DNA of 64,000 nucleotides from Kribbella steppae (lineage in GTDB: Bacteria > Actinomycetota > Actinomycetes > Propionibacteriales > Kribbellaceae). Under the pieces are notes generated by a model. It saw nothing but the letters and a program-made list of their open reading frames with translations, was not told the origin of the DNA and made no database searches. Where the stretch lies: NCBI RefSeq assembly GCF_004342025.1, contig NZ_SLWN01000003.1:496001-560000 (forward strand). The letters are read 5' to 3'. Positions 43,020 to 51,513 of this stretch are shown in pieces; the first letter of the stretch is position 1; the number at the start of each line of letters is the position of its first letter. The translations under genes were made by a program, and so were the position numbers.

Positions 43020-44099
43020 ATGGAGTTGGGTGGGGAGTGCGAGCCGCGGGACGTCCGGATGGACGCGGGCCGGCTGGGGGCGGCCGTCGACCTGGTTCGC
43101 TCCCGTAAGGCTGTGGCGCAGCTGTGCGTGATCCGGGACGGCCGGGTGGTGGTCGACCAGGCGCTCGGGTGCGCGCCGGACACGTTGTTCTGGTTGTTCT
43201 CGGCGAGCAAGCCGTACGTCGCGATCGTGATCCACCAACTGGTGGAGGCCGGGCGGCTCCACCTGGACGACGCGGTGGCGGCGTACTGGCACGAGTTCGG
43301 CGAGAGCGGTAAGCGGGCCATCACCGTCCGCCAGGTGCTGCAGCACCGGTCCGGGCTGACCACGATCGGTTCCTACATCGGCGACGCCCGCGCGATGGCG
43401 GACTGGGACCTGTCGCTGCGGCGGATCGAGGAGGCCCGGCTCCGCTGGCCGATCGACACGGTCGCCTACAGCCCGCTCGCGTACGGGTTCGTCCTCGGCG
43501 AGGTCGCACATCGATGCGGTGGGCAACCGATCGAGCAGCTGGTACAGCGCCTCGTCCTCGAACCACTCGGTCTCATGGACACCTTCCTCGGACTGCCCGC
43601 CGACGAGTGGGACCGCAGTGTCCCGATCCGGGTGTCCGGAGCGGCCGGCCCGTTCGTCCAGTCGGTGGTGAACCGCCGCAGTACGCGGGAGGCCGTCATA
43701 CCGGCGGCCGGAATCTCCACCACCGCACGGGATCTGGCCGCGCTGTACCAGGCCCTGCTGGCGGGTGGCTCCGGAATCCTGCGACCGCAGTCGGTCGTGG
43801 CCGCGACCGCGCCGACCAGCGAGGGCGAGGTGGACCGGACCGTCGGCGTGCCGATCCGGTGGTCGCAGGGCTTCCAGCTCGGCGGGCCGCGGTTCCTGCC
43901 GGAGGCGATCACGCCGCTCGGGACCACGAGCAGTCCGCGGACGTTCGGGCACAACGGCAGCAACTGCTGTATCGGCTGGGCCGATCCCGACCGGCGGATC
44001 GCCTACGCGTACCTGACGAACCGGATCGGCCGCCGGGACGCCGACGTGGCCCACCACGCCGCCGTCGCCGACAAGATCCTCGACGCCGCGTTCGACTAG
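43020..44099 (+). CDS. Serine hydrolase, beta-lactamase/EstB family
   Basis: 359 residues. The ATG is preceded by GGGAGGAGG. The SxxK motif is FSASKPYV (nucleophile Ser, general base Lys), with the partner Tyr probably in AYSPLAYGFVLGEV and the third motif near FGHNGSNCCIGW. It belongs to the class C beta-lactamase-like group (esterases, D-aminopeptidases). No signal peptide is seen, so it is likely cytosolic. The stop overlaps the first base of the long inverted repeat at 44099-44190. Confidence 0.87.
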   Translation: MELGGECEPRDVRMDAGRLGAAVDLVRSRKAVAQLCVIRDGRVVVDQALGCAPDTLFWLFSASKPYVAIVIHQLVEAGRLHLDDAVAAYWHEFGESGKRAITVRQVLQHRSGLTTIGSYIGDARAMADWDLSLRRIEEARLRWPIDTVAYSPLAYGFVLGEVAHRCGGQPIEQLVQRLVLEPLGLMDTFLGLPADEWDRSVPIRVSGAAGPFVQSVVNRRSTREAVIPAAGISTTARDLAALYQALLAGGSGILRPQSVVAATAPTSEGEVDRTVGVPIRWSQGFQLGGPRFLPEAITPLGTTSSPRTFGHNGSNCCIGWADPDRRIAYAYLTNRIGRRDADVAHHAAVADKILDAAFD

Positions 44100-44190
44100 G
44101 TACCGAAGGACAGGAGGTACTGCCTCCGTAGGTCACCTCGCACGCTTCCCATCCGCTTGGCCGCCCTACTACCTCCTGTCCTTCGGTACC
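44099..44190. terminator. 21-bp perfect inverted repeat between convergent genes
   Basis: Arms of 21 bp (left 44099-44119, beginning GGTACCGAAGG; right 44170-44190) match exactly around a 50-nt loop. They fill the gap between the serine hydrolase and the clpP gene. A bidirectional terminator is the simplest function, although the loop is long and no U tract follows. A small mobile-element remnant is an alternative. Confidence 0.65.
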
Positions 44191-44194
44191 CCCA

Positions 44195-44803
44195 TCAGGC
44201 GAAGGCCGGGACCGGGACCCGATGGTTGACGACCACGTCGACGATCCCGTACTCGCGGGCACCCTCGGCCGTCAGCACGTGGTCGCGATCGGTGTCGTGC
44301 CGCAGCCGCTCGATGCTCTGCCCGGTGTGTGCGGCGAGGATCGACTCGACCTGTCCGCGGACCCGGACCACCTCGTCGGCCTGCAGGATCAGGTCCGGGA
44401 TGGTGCCCTGACCGCGCGCGGCCGGCTGGTGCAGAACGACGCGCGCGTGCGGCAGTACGGCGCGACGCCCGGGCGCACCGGAGGCGAGCAGCACCGCGCC
44501 GGCCGAGATCGCCTGGCCCACGCAGAAGGTCGCGATCGGCGCCTGGATGAACTGGATGGTGTCGTAGATCGCGAGCATCGCGGTCATGTCGCCGCCCTCG
44601 CAGTTGATGTAGAGGTTGATCTCCTGGTCCGGCTTGTCCGCCTCCAGGTGCAGCAGTTGCGCGATCAGCGCGTTCGCGACACCGGCGTCGATCGCCGTCC
44701 CGAGGTAGATGATCCGCTCGCTGAGCAGATGCGAGTAGACATCCATGATGCGTTCGCCCCGCGGGTGCTGGGCGATGACGTTGGGAATCGTGTAGGAGCT
44801 CAT
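44195..44803 (-). CDS. clpP: ATP-dependent Clp protease proteolytic subunit (second gene of pair)
   Basis: 202 residues from the ATG at 44801-44803. Catalytic triad: Ser in [15 protein letters not shown], His in [10 protein letters not shown], Asp in YGIVDVVV. It assembles with the other ClpP into a mixed barrel fed by a Clp ATPase. The propeptide is short. The upstream clpP stop is 79 bp away, with two copies of the CTCGCTTCGCTC element between. The gene lies far from any tig or clpX gene, suggesting the secondary clpP3-clpP4-type pair rather than the housekeeping one. Confidence 0.93.
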   Translation of the reverse strand: MSSYTIPNVIAQHPRGERIMDVYSHLLSERIIYLGTAIDAGVANALIAQLLHLEADKPDQEINLYINCEGGDMTAMLAIYDTIQFIQAPIATFCVGQAISAGAVLLASGAPGRRAVLPHARVVLHQPAARGQGTIPDLILQADEVVRVRGQVESILAAHTGQSIERLRHDTDRDHVLTAEGAREYGIVDVVVNHRVPVPAFA

Positions 44804-44810
44804 CCACGTC

Positions 44811-44883
44811 CTCGCTTCGCTCCGGGAGCGGATGGGACTCGACACGCACTGTGCTTGATGATGAACTCGCTTCGCTCGTTCAT
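44811..44883. repeat. Two CTCGCTTCGCTC elements between the clpP genes
   Basis: Exact copies at 44811-44822 and 44866-44877. The second is embedded in a hairpin with ATGAAC and GTTCAT arms (44861-44866 and 44878-44883) abutting the stop of the upstream clpP. The elements look like a dispersed extragenic repeat. Confidence 0.55.
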
Positions 44884-45479
44884 TAGGCGGCCTTTCGCTG
44901 CTGCGGCATGACTTGGTCGAAGGACTCCACGATGTGGTCGATGAAGCCGTACTGGCGGGCCTGTTCGGCGGTGTACCAGTGGTCGTGCAGCGAGTCCTCG
45001 TGCACAGTGTCGAACGGCTGCCCGGTGTCCTCGGCGATCAGGGCGAGCACGGTGTCGCGGATGTGCCGCAGGTCGTTGGCCTGGATCTCGATCTCCACCG
45101 CGGAACCGCCGATCCCGGCCGAACCCTGGTGCATCAGGACCCGCGCGTGCCGCAGTGCGTATCGCTTCCCCGGCGCACCGGCAGACAGCAGGAACTGCCC
45201 GGCACTGCAGGCCAGCCCGATCGCCAGCGTCGACACGTCACACGGGACCAGCCGCATCACGTCCCGGATCGCCAGCATCGACGGCACCGACCCACCGAGT
45301 GAGTGGATCCACAACGCGATGTCGCGATCCGGGTCCTCGGCCGCCAGGGTGAGGATCTGCGTCGCCAGCAAGGTGCCGTTGTCGTCGTCGAGTGTTCCGT
45401 CCAGTACGACGATGCGCTGCCCGAGCAACCGCTGGCGCGCGGACTCGTTGAACAGCGGTGGTTTGTTGTCATCAGCCAT
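44883..45479 (-). CDS. clpP: ATP-dependent Clp protease proteolytic subunit (first gene of pair)
   Basis: 198 residues from the ATG at 45477-45479. Catalytic triad: Ser in [13 protein letters not shown], His in [10 protein letters not shown], Asp in YGFIDHIVE. It is clearly different from the neighbouring subunit, so the two probably form a heteromeric barrel, as in other actinobacteria. First gene of the operon, with a strong 11-bp-arm palindrome at 45523-45548 in its promoter region. Confidence 0.94.
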   Translation of the reverse strand: MADDNKPPLFNESARQRLLGQRIVVLDGTLDDDNGTLLATQILTLAAEDPDRDIALWIHSLGGSVPSMLAIRDVMRLVPCDVSTLAIGLACSAGQFLLSAGAPGKRYALRHARVLMHQGSAGIGGSAVEIEIQANDLRHIRDTVLALIAEDTGQPFDTVHEDSLHDHWYTAEQARQYGFIDHIVESFDQVMPQQRKAA

Positions 45480-45522
45480 GTCCTCAACCCTGACCGGCGG
45501 ATCGGGCCCACCCCAGCTTTTC

Positions 45523-45548
45523 TGCTGTCGGCAACTCTGCCGACAGCA
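45523..45548. promoter_or_regulatory. PopR-like operator of the clpP operon
   Basis: Perfect arms TGCTGTCGGCA (45523-45533) and TGCCGACAGCA (45538-45548), spacer ACTC. It is 44 nt upstream of the first clpP. As I recall, PopR of Streptomyces controls clpP3-clpP4 through a TGTCTGCC-N3-GGCAGACA palindrome; this site has the same plan with changed bases. Confidence 0.6.
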
Positions 45549-45627
45549 AACGTGATCGCCGGTGGCGGCGTGTCGGGTCGCCTGGACGGCCGTGGATCCG
45601 GACAGTAACGACGTGCATGGCGGAGAC

Positions 45628-46005
45628 GTGAACCTGAGCGACCACGCGATCCTGGTGGCGGACGACCTGTCCGACCAGGAGCGCACCCTGCTGGAACTGA
45701 CGGCCACCCCGGCGGCGACGCTGCTTGGAGCGGTGTCGATGATCCTGCGTACGACGCTCTTCGGCGAGGACCCGGCGGTCTGGGTCGACATGTGGCAGGC
45801 CCGCCCCGACCTGGCCCGGGTCGAGTGGATGGACGGGCCCGAACTCCCCTCCGTCGTCGCCCACTTGGCCGCGAAGGACTACGACGGCACCATCGAGGGC
45901 GTCCCAGGTCTCCGCGTCACCAGTTGCGACGACACCTCAGCCAAGATGCACTGGCTCGGCTCACCGACACCAGTAGAACTCCACCTCACCCGCCAGCTGT
46001 CCTAG
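45628..46005 (+). CDS. Conserved protein of unknown function
   Basis: About 125 residues from a GTG at 45628 (GGAG in front); the frame is open to 45562. It begins NLSDHAILVADDLSDQERTLLEL, is acidic, and contains WQARPDLARVEWMDG. The end PVELHLTRQLS is beta-like. No family is recognised. It diverges from the clpP operon and converges with the methyltransferase gene, overlapping it by 4 bp. Confidence 0.7.
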   Translation: MNLSDHAILVADDLSDQERTLLELTATPAATLLGAVSMILRTTLFGEDPAVWVDMWQARPDLARVEWMDGPELPSVVAHLAAKDYDGTIEGVPGLRVTSCDDTSAKMHWLGSPTPVELHLTRQLS

Positions 46006-46628
46006 CTGGGACGGACCGCGCGGCCGAGGATGTGGGGCTTGGCGGGGACGGGGCCGAAGTTGAAGCGGTCGATGGTGGTGATGGTGAAGCCAGCCGTGGT
46101 GATGGCGGTGGCCGTGTCGCGGTGGACGTGGCAGCCGCCGCTGAACCAGGACCAGATGGTTGCGTCCGCGATCCGTTGGACGCGGTCCAGCCCACTGTCC
46201 GGCTCGGCTGCGACGTGTTCGTAGAACCTGAGCTCGCCGCCTGGTCGTAGTACCCGGAACGCCTCGGCCAACGCGACGGCCTGGTCCGGGACCGAGCACA
46301 ACACCAGTGACGCGACCACGGCGTCGATCGAGCCGTCCGTGAGTGGCAGGCGGTCCGCTGTCCCGCTGACGACCTCGACCGGGACGGCAGCCGCGAACGC
46401 CCGGGATTCGGCCTTGGCGCGCAGATAGGACTCCGGTTCGACGGCCACCACACCGGTCACCTCGGCTGGATAGTGCGCGAAGTTCCCGCCGTCGCCCGCG
46501 CCGACCTCGACCACTCGGCCGGCCAGCCCGTCCAGGAGCGTCCGCCGATGGTCCGCCGCGCCTTGCTCGTCCATCGCCGGCCGCGCCCGCGCGTACAAAC
46601 GTGCGAACACCGGATGTGACTGCGCCAT
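46002..46628 (-). CDS. Class I SAM-dependent methyltransferase
   Basis: 208 residues. Motif I is VVEVGAGDGGNFAHY (about 36-50), motif II VAVEPESYLRA and the post-II region DAVVASLVLCSV. It belongs to the UbiE/methyltransferase-11-like group; the acceptor is unknown. The ATG at 46626-46628 lies 6 nt beyond a TAAGGT -10 on the minus strand, so it is probably leaderless. It diverges from pcrA. Confidence 0.9.
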   Translation of the reverse strand: MAQSHPVFARLYARARPAMDEQGAADHRRTLLDGLAGRVVEVGAGDGGNFAHYPAEVTGVVAVEPESYLRAKAESRAFAAAVPVEVVSGTADRLPLTDGSIDAVVASLVLCSVPDQAVALAEAFRVLRPGGELRFYEHVAAEPDSGLDRVQRIADATIWSWFSGGCHVHRDTATAITTAGFTITTIDRFNFGPVPAKPHILGRAVRPS

Positions 46629-46633
46629 GGAGC

Positions 46634-46681
46634 CACCTTAGGTGCGTGTTTCGAGAACTGTCCGGGGGACCGCCTAAGGTG
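46634..46681. promoter_or_regulatory. Symmetrical divergent promoter pair (methyltransferase / pcrA)
   Basis: Perfect inverted repeat CACCTTAGG (46634-46642) and CCTAAGGTG (46673-46681). Each arm contains TAAGGT in the right orientation to act as a -10 for the gene it faces: 6 nt before the methyltransferase ATG and 8 nt before the pcrA ATG. Both mRNAs would be leaderless. Confidence 0.55.
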
Positions 46682-46688
46682 AGTGGTG

Positions 46689-49007
46689 ATGACTACGCTG
46701 TTCTCGCCTGATGAGCTCCCGGTGCCGCTGGAGGAGCCCAAGAAGCATCGGACCGATCCGGACTCGCTGCTCGAAGGGCTGAACCCGCAGCAGCGGGCCG
46801 CCGTCGTGCATGCGGGTAAACCGCTGCTGGTGGTGGCCGGTGCGGGATCGGGGAAGACCCGGGTGCTGACCCGGCGGATCGCCTATCTGCTGGCGGCCCG
46901 CGACGCGCATCCCGGATCGATCCTCGCGATCACGTTCACCAACAAGGCCGCCGCGGAGATGCGCGAGCGGGTGGTGGACCTGGTCGGGCCGCGGGCGAAG
47001 CTGATGTGGGTCTCGACGTTCCACTCCTCCTGTGTGCGGATCCTGCGCCGCGACATCAAGCGGTTCGGGATCAACTCGACGTTCTCGATCTACGACGACA
47101 CCGACTCGCGCCGCCTGATGACGCTGGTCTGCCGCGAGCTCGACCTGGACGTCAAGCGGTACAACCCGCGCGCCGTGCTGAACTGGATCAGCACCCAGAA
47201 GAACGAGTTGATCGACCACGAGACGGCCGCGGCGAAGACGTCGAACCATCTCGAGGAGACGTACGCCGAGTGCTACCGGATCTACCAGGAGCGGCTGGCC
47301 CAGGCGAACGCGCTGGACTTCGACGACCTGCTGATGACCACGGTCAACCTGTTGCAGGCGTTCCCGGAGGTGCGTGAGTACTACCGGCGCCGCTTCCGCC
47401 ACGTGCTGGTCGACGAGTACCAGGACACCAACCACGCGCAGTACACGCTGATCCGCGAGCTCTGCGGCGAGGACGACCCGAACTACAACGGCCCGGCCGC
47501 GCCGGCGGCCGAGCTGATGGTGGTCGGCGACTCCGACCAGTCGATCTACGCGTTCCGCGGCGCGACGATCCGCAACATCCTCGCCTTCGAGGAGGACTTC
47601 GCCGGCGCCGAGACGATCCTGCTGGAGCAGAACTACCGCTCCACCCAGACGATCCTGACCGCGGCCAATGCGGTGATCAGCCGGAACGAGGGCCGCAAGG
47701 CGAAGAACCTCTGGTCCGACCAGGGCGAGGGCGAGCAGATCGCGGTGTACGTCGCCGACAACGAGCACGACGAGGCGCAGTTCGTCGCCGACGAGATCGA
47801 CCGGCTCACCGACGCCGACGGGGTGAAGCCGTCCGACGTGGCGGTGTTCTACCGGACCAACGCGCAGTCGCGTGTCTTCGAAGAGGTCTTCATCCGGACG
47901 GGCCATCCGTACAAGGTGGTCGGCGGCGTCCGGTTCTACGAGCGCAAGGAGGTCCGCGACGCGCTCGCGTACCTACGCGTGCTGGTGAACCCCGAGGACA
48001 CGGTGTCATTGCGCCGGATCATGAACGTGCCGAAGCGCGGGATCGGCGACCGGGCCGAGGCCGCGATCGAGGCGCTGGCGGCCCGGGACCGGATCTCGTT
48101 CGCCCGGGCGCTCCGGAGGGCCCAGGACGCGCCGGCGATGGCGAGTCGCTCGGTGAACGCCGTACAGGCCTTCGTGGACATCCTCGACGAGTTGACCGCG
48201 ATGGTGGACTCGGGTGCACCGCCGGACGACATCCTGGACGTCGCGCTGCACCGGTCCGGGTACTACGAGGAGCTGCAGAAGTCACCGGATCCGCAGGACG
48301 AGACCCGGCTGGAGAACCTGGACGAGTTCATCTCGGTCGCCCGGGAGTTCGTCGAGGAGCGGACGGCCGCCGGTGAAGCGGCCGATCTGCAGGCGTTCCT
48401 CGAGCGGGTCGCGCTGGTGGCCGACGCGGACCAGATCCCGGACGCGGCCGACGACGGCGGTGTGGTCACGTTGATGACCCTGCACACCGCGAAGGGCCTG
48501 GAGTTCCCGGTGGTGTTCCTGACCGGGATGGAGGACGGCGTCTTCCCGCACTCGCGGTCGCTCACCGACCTGAAGGAGCTCGAGGAGGAGCGGCGGCTCG
48601 CGTACGTCGGGATCACCCGGGCGCGGCAGCGGCTGGCGATCTCCCGGGCCGCGGTCCGGTCGGCGTACGGCGCTCCGCAGCACAACCCGCCGTCCCGGTT
48701 CCTGGAGGAGATCCCGGCCGAGCTGCTCGACTGGCGGCGCGACGAGTCCGCGATCACCCGCTGGTCCGGCACCGGTACGTCGAGGGGCAGCGGCATCTCC
48801 AGTCGCTACGAGCCTCCCCGCCGTACCGCCTCCGACAAGCCGGTGATCAGCCTCAACCCGGGCGACCGGGTCGTCCACGACAGCTTCGGGATGGGCACCG
48901 TGGTGGTCGTCCGCGGCGAGGGCCAACAGGCTCAGGCCGACATCGATTTCGGCTCAGAAGGTGTGAAGCGGCTGCTGTTGCGGTATGCACCGGTGGAGAA
49001 GATCTGA
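46689..49007 (+). CDS. pcrA: ATP-dependent DNA helicase PcrA/UvrD
   Basis: 772 residues, superfamily 1A 3'-5' helicase. Walker A GAGSGKTRVL at 51-60, motif Ia AITFTNKAAAEMRERV, Walker B VDEYQD, motif III GDSDQSIYAFRGA, motif IV LEQNYRS, motif V TLHTAKGLEFPVVFLTG, motif VI YVGITRARQRL. The carboxy end has a Tudor-like domain (GDRVVHDSFGMGTVV ... VEKI), which contacts RNA polymerase in PcrA homologues. It acts in nucleotide excision repair and removal of stalled complexes. Two GTG codons just before the ATG are also possible starts. Confidence 0.97.
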   Translation: MTTLFSPDELPVPLEEPKKHRTDPDSLLEGLNPQQRAAVVHAGKPLLVVAGAGSGKTRVLTRRIAYLLAARDAHPGSILAITFTNKAAAEMRERVVDLVGPRAKLMWVSTFHSSCVRILRRDIKRFGINSTFSIYDDTDSRRLMTLVCRELDLDVKRYNPRAVLNWISTQKNELIDHETAAAKTSNHLEETYAECYRIYQERLAQANALDFDDLLMTTVNLLQAFPEVREYYRRRFRHVLVDEYQDTNHAQYTLIRELCGEDDPNYNGPAAPAAELMVVGDSDQSIYAFRGATIRNILAFEEDFAGAETILLEQNYRSTQTILTAANAVISRNEGRKAKNLWSDQGEGEQIAVYVADNEHDEAQFVADEIDRLTDADGVKPSDVAVFYRTNAQSRVFEEVFIRTGHPYKVVGGVRFYERKEVRDALAYLRVLVNPEDTVSLRRIMNVPKRGIGDRAEAAIEALAARDRISFARALRRAQDAPAMASRSVNAVQAFVDILDELTAMVDSGAPPDDILDVALHRSGYYEELQKSPDPQDETRLENLDEFISVAREFVEERTAAGEAADLQAFLERVALVADADQIPDAADDGGVVTLMTLHTAKGLEFPVVFLTGMEDGVFPHSRSLTDLKELEEERRLAYVGITRARQRLAISRAAVRSAYGAPQHNPPSRFLEEIPAELLDWRRDESAITRWSGTGTSRGSGISSRYEPPRRTASDKPVISLNPGDRVVHDSFGMGTVVVVRGEGQQAQADIDFGSEGVKRLLLRYAPVEKI

Positions 49008-49094
49008 ATCAAGATTCTGGGACGCTGCGTTGCATCTGGCCCCGGGATTGAGACAATCGAGGATCTTCGGCCCTCCCCCGGAAGCTGTCCCCCC

Positions 49095-49658
49095 ATGTCC
49101 AAGTCGGTAGCAGGCAGTAACCGCCGGATCATCCTGGCGGGAGCCAACCCTGGGCTGCGGCTGTTCGACGAGTCCGGCAAGGTGACGGCGTACGCGTCGA
49201 TCTGGATGGTCGACTGGTCGATCCGCGGCGCCGGTACGGCGGTCGTCCTCTGGTTCGACGGGATCGTCCGGGTGGTGTCCGAGGACGTCGACCTGGCGGC
49301 CTGGCTGGAGCGCTACTTCGTCCGCTCGTTCCTCGAGGTGCAGGGCCTGCCCTGGCACGAGCCGGCGATCGAGCGCGACCTGGTCCAGGTCTCGATGAAC
49401 CTGGCCGACGGCCTCAGCGCCAAGGCGGCCGACATCCAGATCGAGATGGGCGGCGTTCTCGACCGCCGGCTGTTCGCGACCGACAACTTCCAGCTCGGCG
49501 AGGGCAACCACAGCCTCAGCCTGGTGATCGCCCCGGTCCGGTCCGCGACCGTCTCGATCGGCGGCGCCTCGGTCCCCGGCTTCGTCCAGGTCGACGGCTC
49601 ACCCGACAAGCCCGGCTCGTCCGCCTTCCTCACCACCGCCGAGGTCTGGCGCCGCTAA
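49095..49658 (+). CDS. Conserved protein of unknown function
   Basis: 187 residues, beginning MSKSVAGSNRRIILAG. Predicted mostly beta strands (VLWFDGIVRVVSEDVDLAAWL; LSLVIAPVRSATVSIGG). There is no signal peptide or membrane segment. I do not recognise a family. It lies 87 bp downstream of pcrA on the same strand and converges with the LanC-like gene, overlapping it by 4 bp. Confidence 0.75.
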   Translation: MSKSVAGSNRRIILAGANPGLRLFDESGKVTAYASIWMVDWSIRGAGTAVVLWFDGIVRVVSEDVDLAAWLERYFVRSFLEVQGLPWHEPAIERDLVQVSMNLADGLSAKAADIQIEMGGVLDRRLFATDNFQLGEGNHSLSLVIAPVRSATVSIGGASVPGFVQVDGSPDKPGSSAFLTTAEVWRR

Positions 49659-50953
49659 AGCCGCAGCGCCCACCAGTTGTCCATCCGCTCGACCGCGTCA
49701 GTGCCGCCGTCGAGCACGCGCTGCAGCCGGAACAAGTACGCCGCGATCCCCGCCGCACCCTGCATCCAGCCGACGCCCGGCGGCAGCAGCGGCTCCTCGT
49801 TGCGGTGTTCAACGAAACGCCAGTACGCCGTGCCATCTTCCTGAAACGCCCGCTGCACAAGGGCATCCGCGAGCCGTACGGCGAACTCGAGGTCCTGCTC
49901 GTCGCCGTCGCGGTGCCACGCGTCCAGGAATGCGTCGCCGGCTCCCGCCGTACCGCAGCAGCGTCCGTCGTTGTCCCAGAAGCCCGGGTAGAGCCGCTCG
50001 GGCACACCGGAGTAGCGCACGCTGTCCAGACACCGCCGATGCCAACCGGCCGGCGTCTCACCGGCCACCTTGTCCACTCCGGCGTACTCGAGTGCGCGGA
50101 ACAGGAGCGACGTACCAGGGCCGCCGTGGCACCAGTTGTAGGTGTACTCGTCGCCGTGGCGCTCCTCCCACGGGATGATGCGCGGCACCCGGAAACCCTT
50201 GTCGTCGTTGATCCCGAGCGTGACCAGGTGCTCGGCACCGCCACGGGCCGCGTCGATCAGGTCCGGGCGGTCGAGCTCGACGCCCGCGACCGCGAGCACA
50301 GCCGCGATCCCGGCCAGACCGTGCGAGAAGTTCGGCATCTCGCCCTTCTGCTCGGGTCCGGGCCAGAAGCGGCGTGGGATGAACTGCCAGTTCGCCGGCT
50401 CCTCCTTCTCGCCCAGGAGCAGGTCGGCGGCTCGCTCAGCCAGCGGGCGCGCGTCGTCGCCGTGTCGACCGGCCCAGAGAGCGCCCATCAGGACGGCGCC
50501 GGTGCCGAGTGTCGCGTCGCTCGCAACGGCGTCGGGGAGGTAGTTCGGCGGGTCGAGGAAGCTCTCGTGCCAGCCGTTGTCCATCGTGAGCTCGGTGATC
50601 CGGTCCAGAGCCGACGGCGTGCCCTGTTCACCGAGGGCGGTGAGGACGCCGATCGCGCTGACCAGACCGTCGAAGTAGGTGATCGAGGTTTCGGTCGGGA
50701 TCGCGGTGCGGATCTGGTCGGCGATCGCACCGGCCAATGCGGTTTCCTCGGCTGACCACACGCGGGTGAGCTTGATCTCGGCCAGTGCGTGCGCGAGTCC
50801 GCCGATTCCGCTGTGCATGCCCTCGCGGTACTCCTCCGGCTTGTCACCGCCGGCCGCCTCGGGGATCCACGGGCCGGCGTCGTCCCACTGCACCTGCTGG
50901 AGGACCCAACCCCAGGCGGCTTCGCCGAGTTCGCCGTACTGCGTCGTGGTCAT
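49655..50953 (-). CDS. LanC-like protein (stand-alone lanthionine-synthetase fold)
   Basis: 432 residues from the ATG at 50951-50953. Alpha-toroid with repeated GxxxG/HG elements: MHSGIGGLAHAL, FSHGLAGIAAVLA, NWCHGGPGTSLLF (first zinc Cys), GRCCGTAGAGDAFLD, MQGAAGIAAYLF. In LanC enzymes the second zinc pair is Cys-His; here it is Cys-Cys. No lantibiotic precursor, LanB or LanM gene is close, so a peptide-cyclase function is not supported. The gene overlaps the preceding gene by 4 nt, forming a two-gene unit. Confidence 0.85.
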   Translation of the reverse strand: MTTTQYGELGEAAWGWVLQQVQWDDAGPWIPEAAGGDKPEEYREGMHSGIGGLAHALAEIKLTRVWSAEETALAGAIADQIRTAIPTETSITYFDGLVSAIGVLTALGEQGTPSALDRITELTMDNGWHESFLDPPNYLPDAVASDATLGTGAVLMGALWAGRHGDDARPLAERAADLLLGEKEEPANWQFIPRRFWPGPEQKGEMPNFSHGLAGIAAVLAVAGVELDRPDLIDAARGGAEHLVTLGINDDKGFRVPRIIPWEERHGDEYTYNWCHGGPGTSLLFRALEYAGVDKVAGETPAGWHRRCLDSVRYSGVPERLYPGFWDNDGRCCGTAGAGDAFLDAWHRDGDEQDLEFAVRLADALVQRAFQEDGTAYWRFVEHRNEEPLLPPGVGWMQGAAGIAAYLFRLQRVLDGGTDAVERMDNWWALRL

Positions 50954-51468
50954 GGCCGGGCGTTCCGGAGCCGGATGCCGCTCCACTCCAGGGTGCTGGT
51001 GATGACCTCGGACCAGAAGTCGTGCAGCCGGGACAGCACACGCAACTGGATGCCGGCTTCGTCGTGCAGTTCGAAGAGGTCGCCGACGCGCTCGGGTGGA
51101 CCCAGCGGCCGGACCTCAGCGGTTGCGACGACGGCGGCGTCGTACTCGGTGAACGCGTCGGCGGACAGCCGGTAGGCATAGAGCTTGACCGAGCGCATCG
51201 CGTCCAGCCAGGAGTACTCGACGGCGTGCACACGGGTGCCGGAGCCGGCGCCGATGATGCGGTCGCGGTCGTTGGAAGTGGTCGAGGGGCCCACCCACGC
51301 CATCGCGCGGGGGCACTGCCTCGGGAACCAGTAGTCGGGAGCTCGGTCGTGGCCGACGGCCCAGACGTACGGAGTGGCCTGCTGCGCCGTCCTGGCGACG
51401 TGCGGCCGGAAGACCTCGATGGTCGGATCTTCGGAGAAGTGCAGTACCTCACCAGGCGCCGGACGCAT
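50950..51468 (-). CDS. DUF6886-like conserved protein
   Basis: 172 residues beginning MRPAPGEVLHFSEDPTIEVF, with YVWAVGHDRAPDYWFPRQCPRAM and VHAVEYSWLDAM. This looks like a small actinobacterial/firmicute family of unknown function (DUF6886, name from memory). It is cytosolic, with many aromatic residues suggesting a binding cavity. ATGA overlap with the LanC-like gene indicates coupling. The function is unknown. Confidence 0.75.
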   Translation of the reverse strand: MRPAPGEVLHFSEDPTIEVFRPHVARTAQQATPYVWAVGHDRAPDYWFPRQCPRAMAWVGPSTTSNDRDRIIGAGSGTRVHAVEYSWLDAMRSVKLYAYRLSADAFTEYDAAVVATAEVRPLGPPERVGDLFELHDEAGIQLRVLSRLHDFWSEVITSTLEWSGIRLRNARP

Positions 51469-51513
51469 GCCCGGCAGCTTAGTCAGGTTCCAGGGCGGAG
51501 CGCCCGGGGATTT

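Noticed and set aside
49655-50953. Lantibiotic biosynthetic cluster
   Set aside because: Only a LanC-like fold is present; no precursor peptide, dehydratase, transporter or protease nearby.
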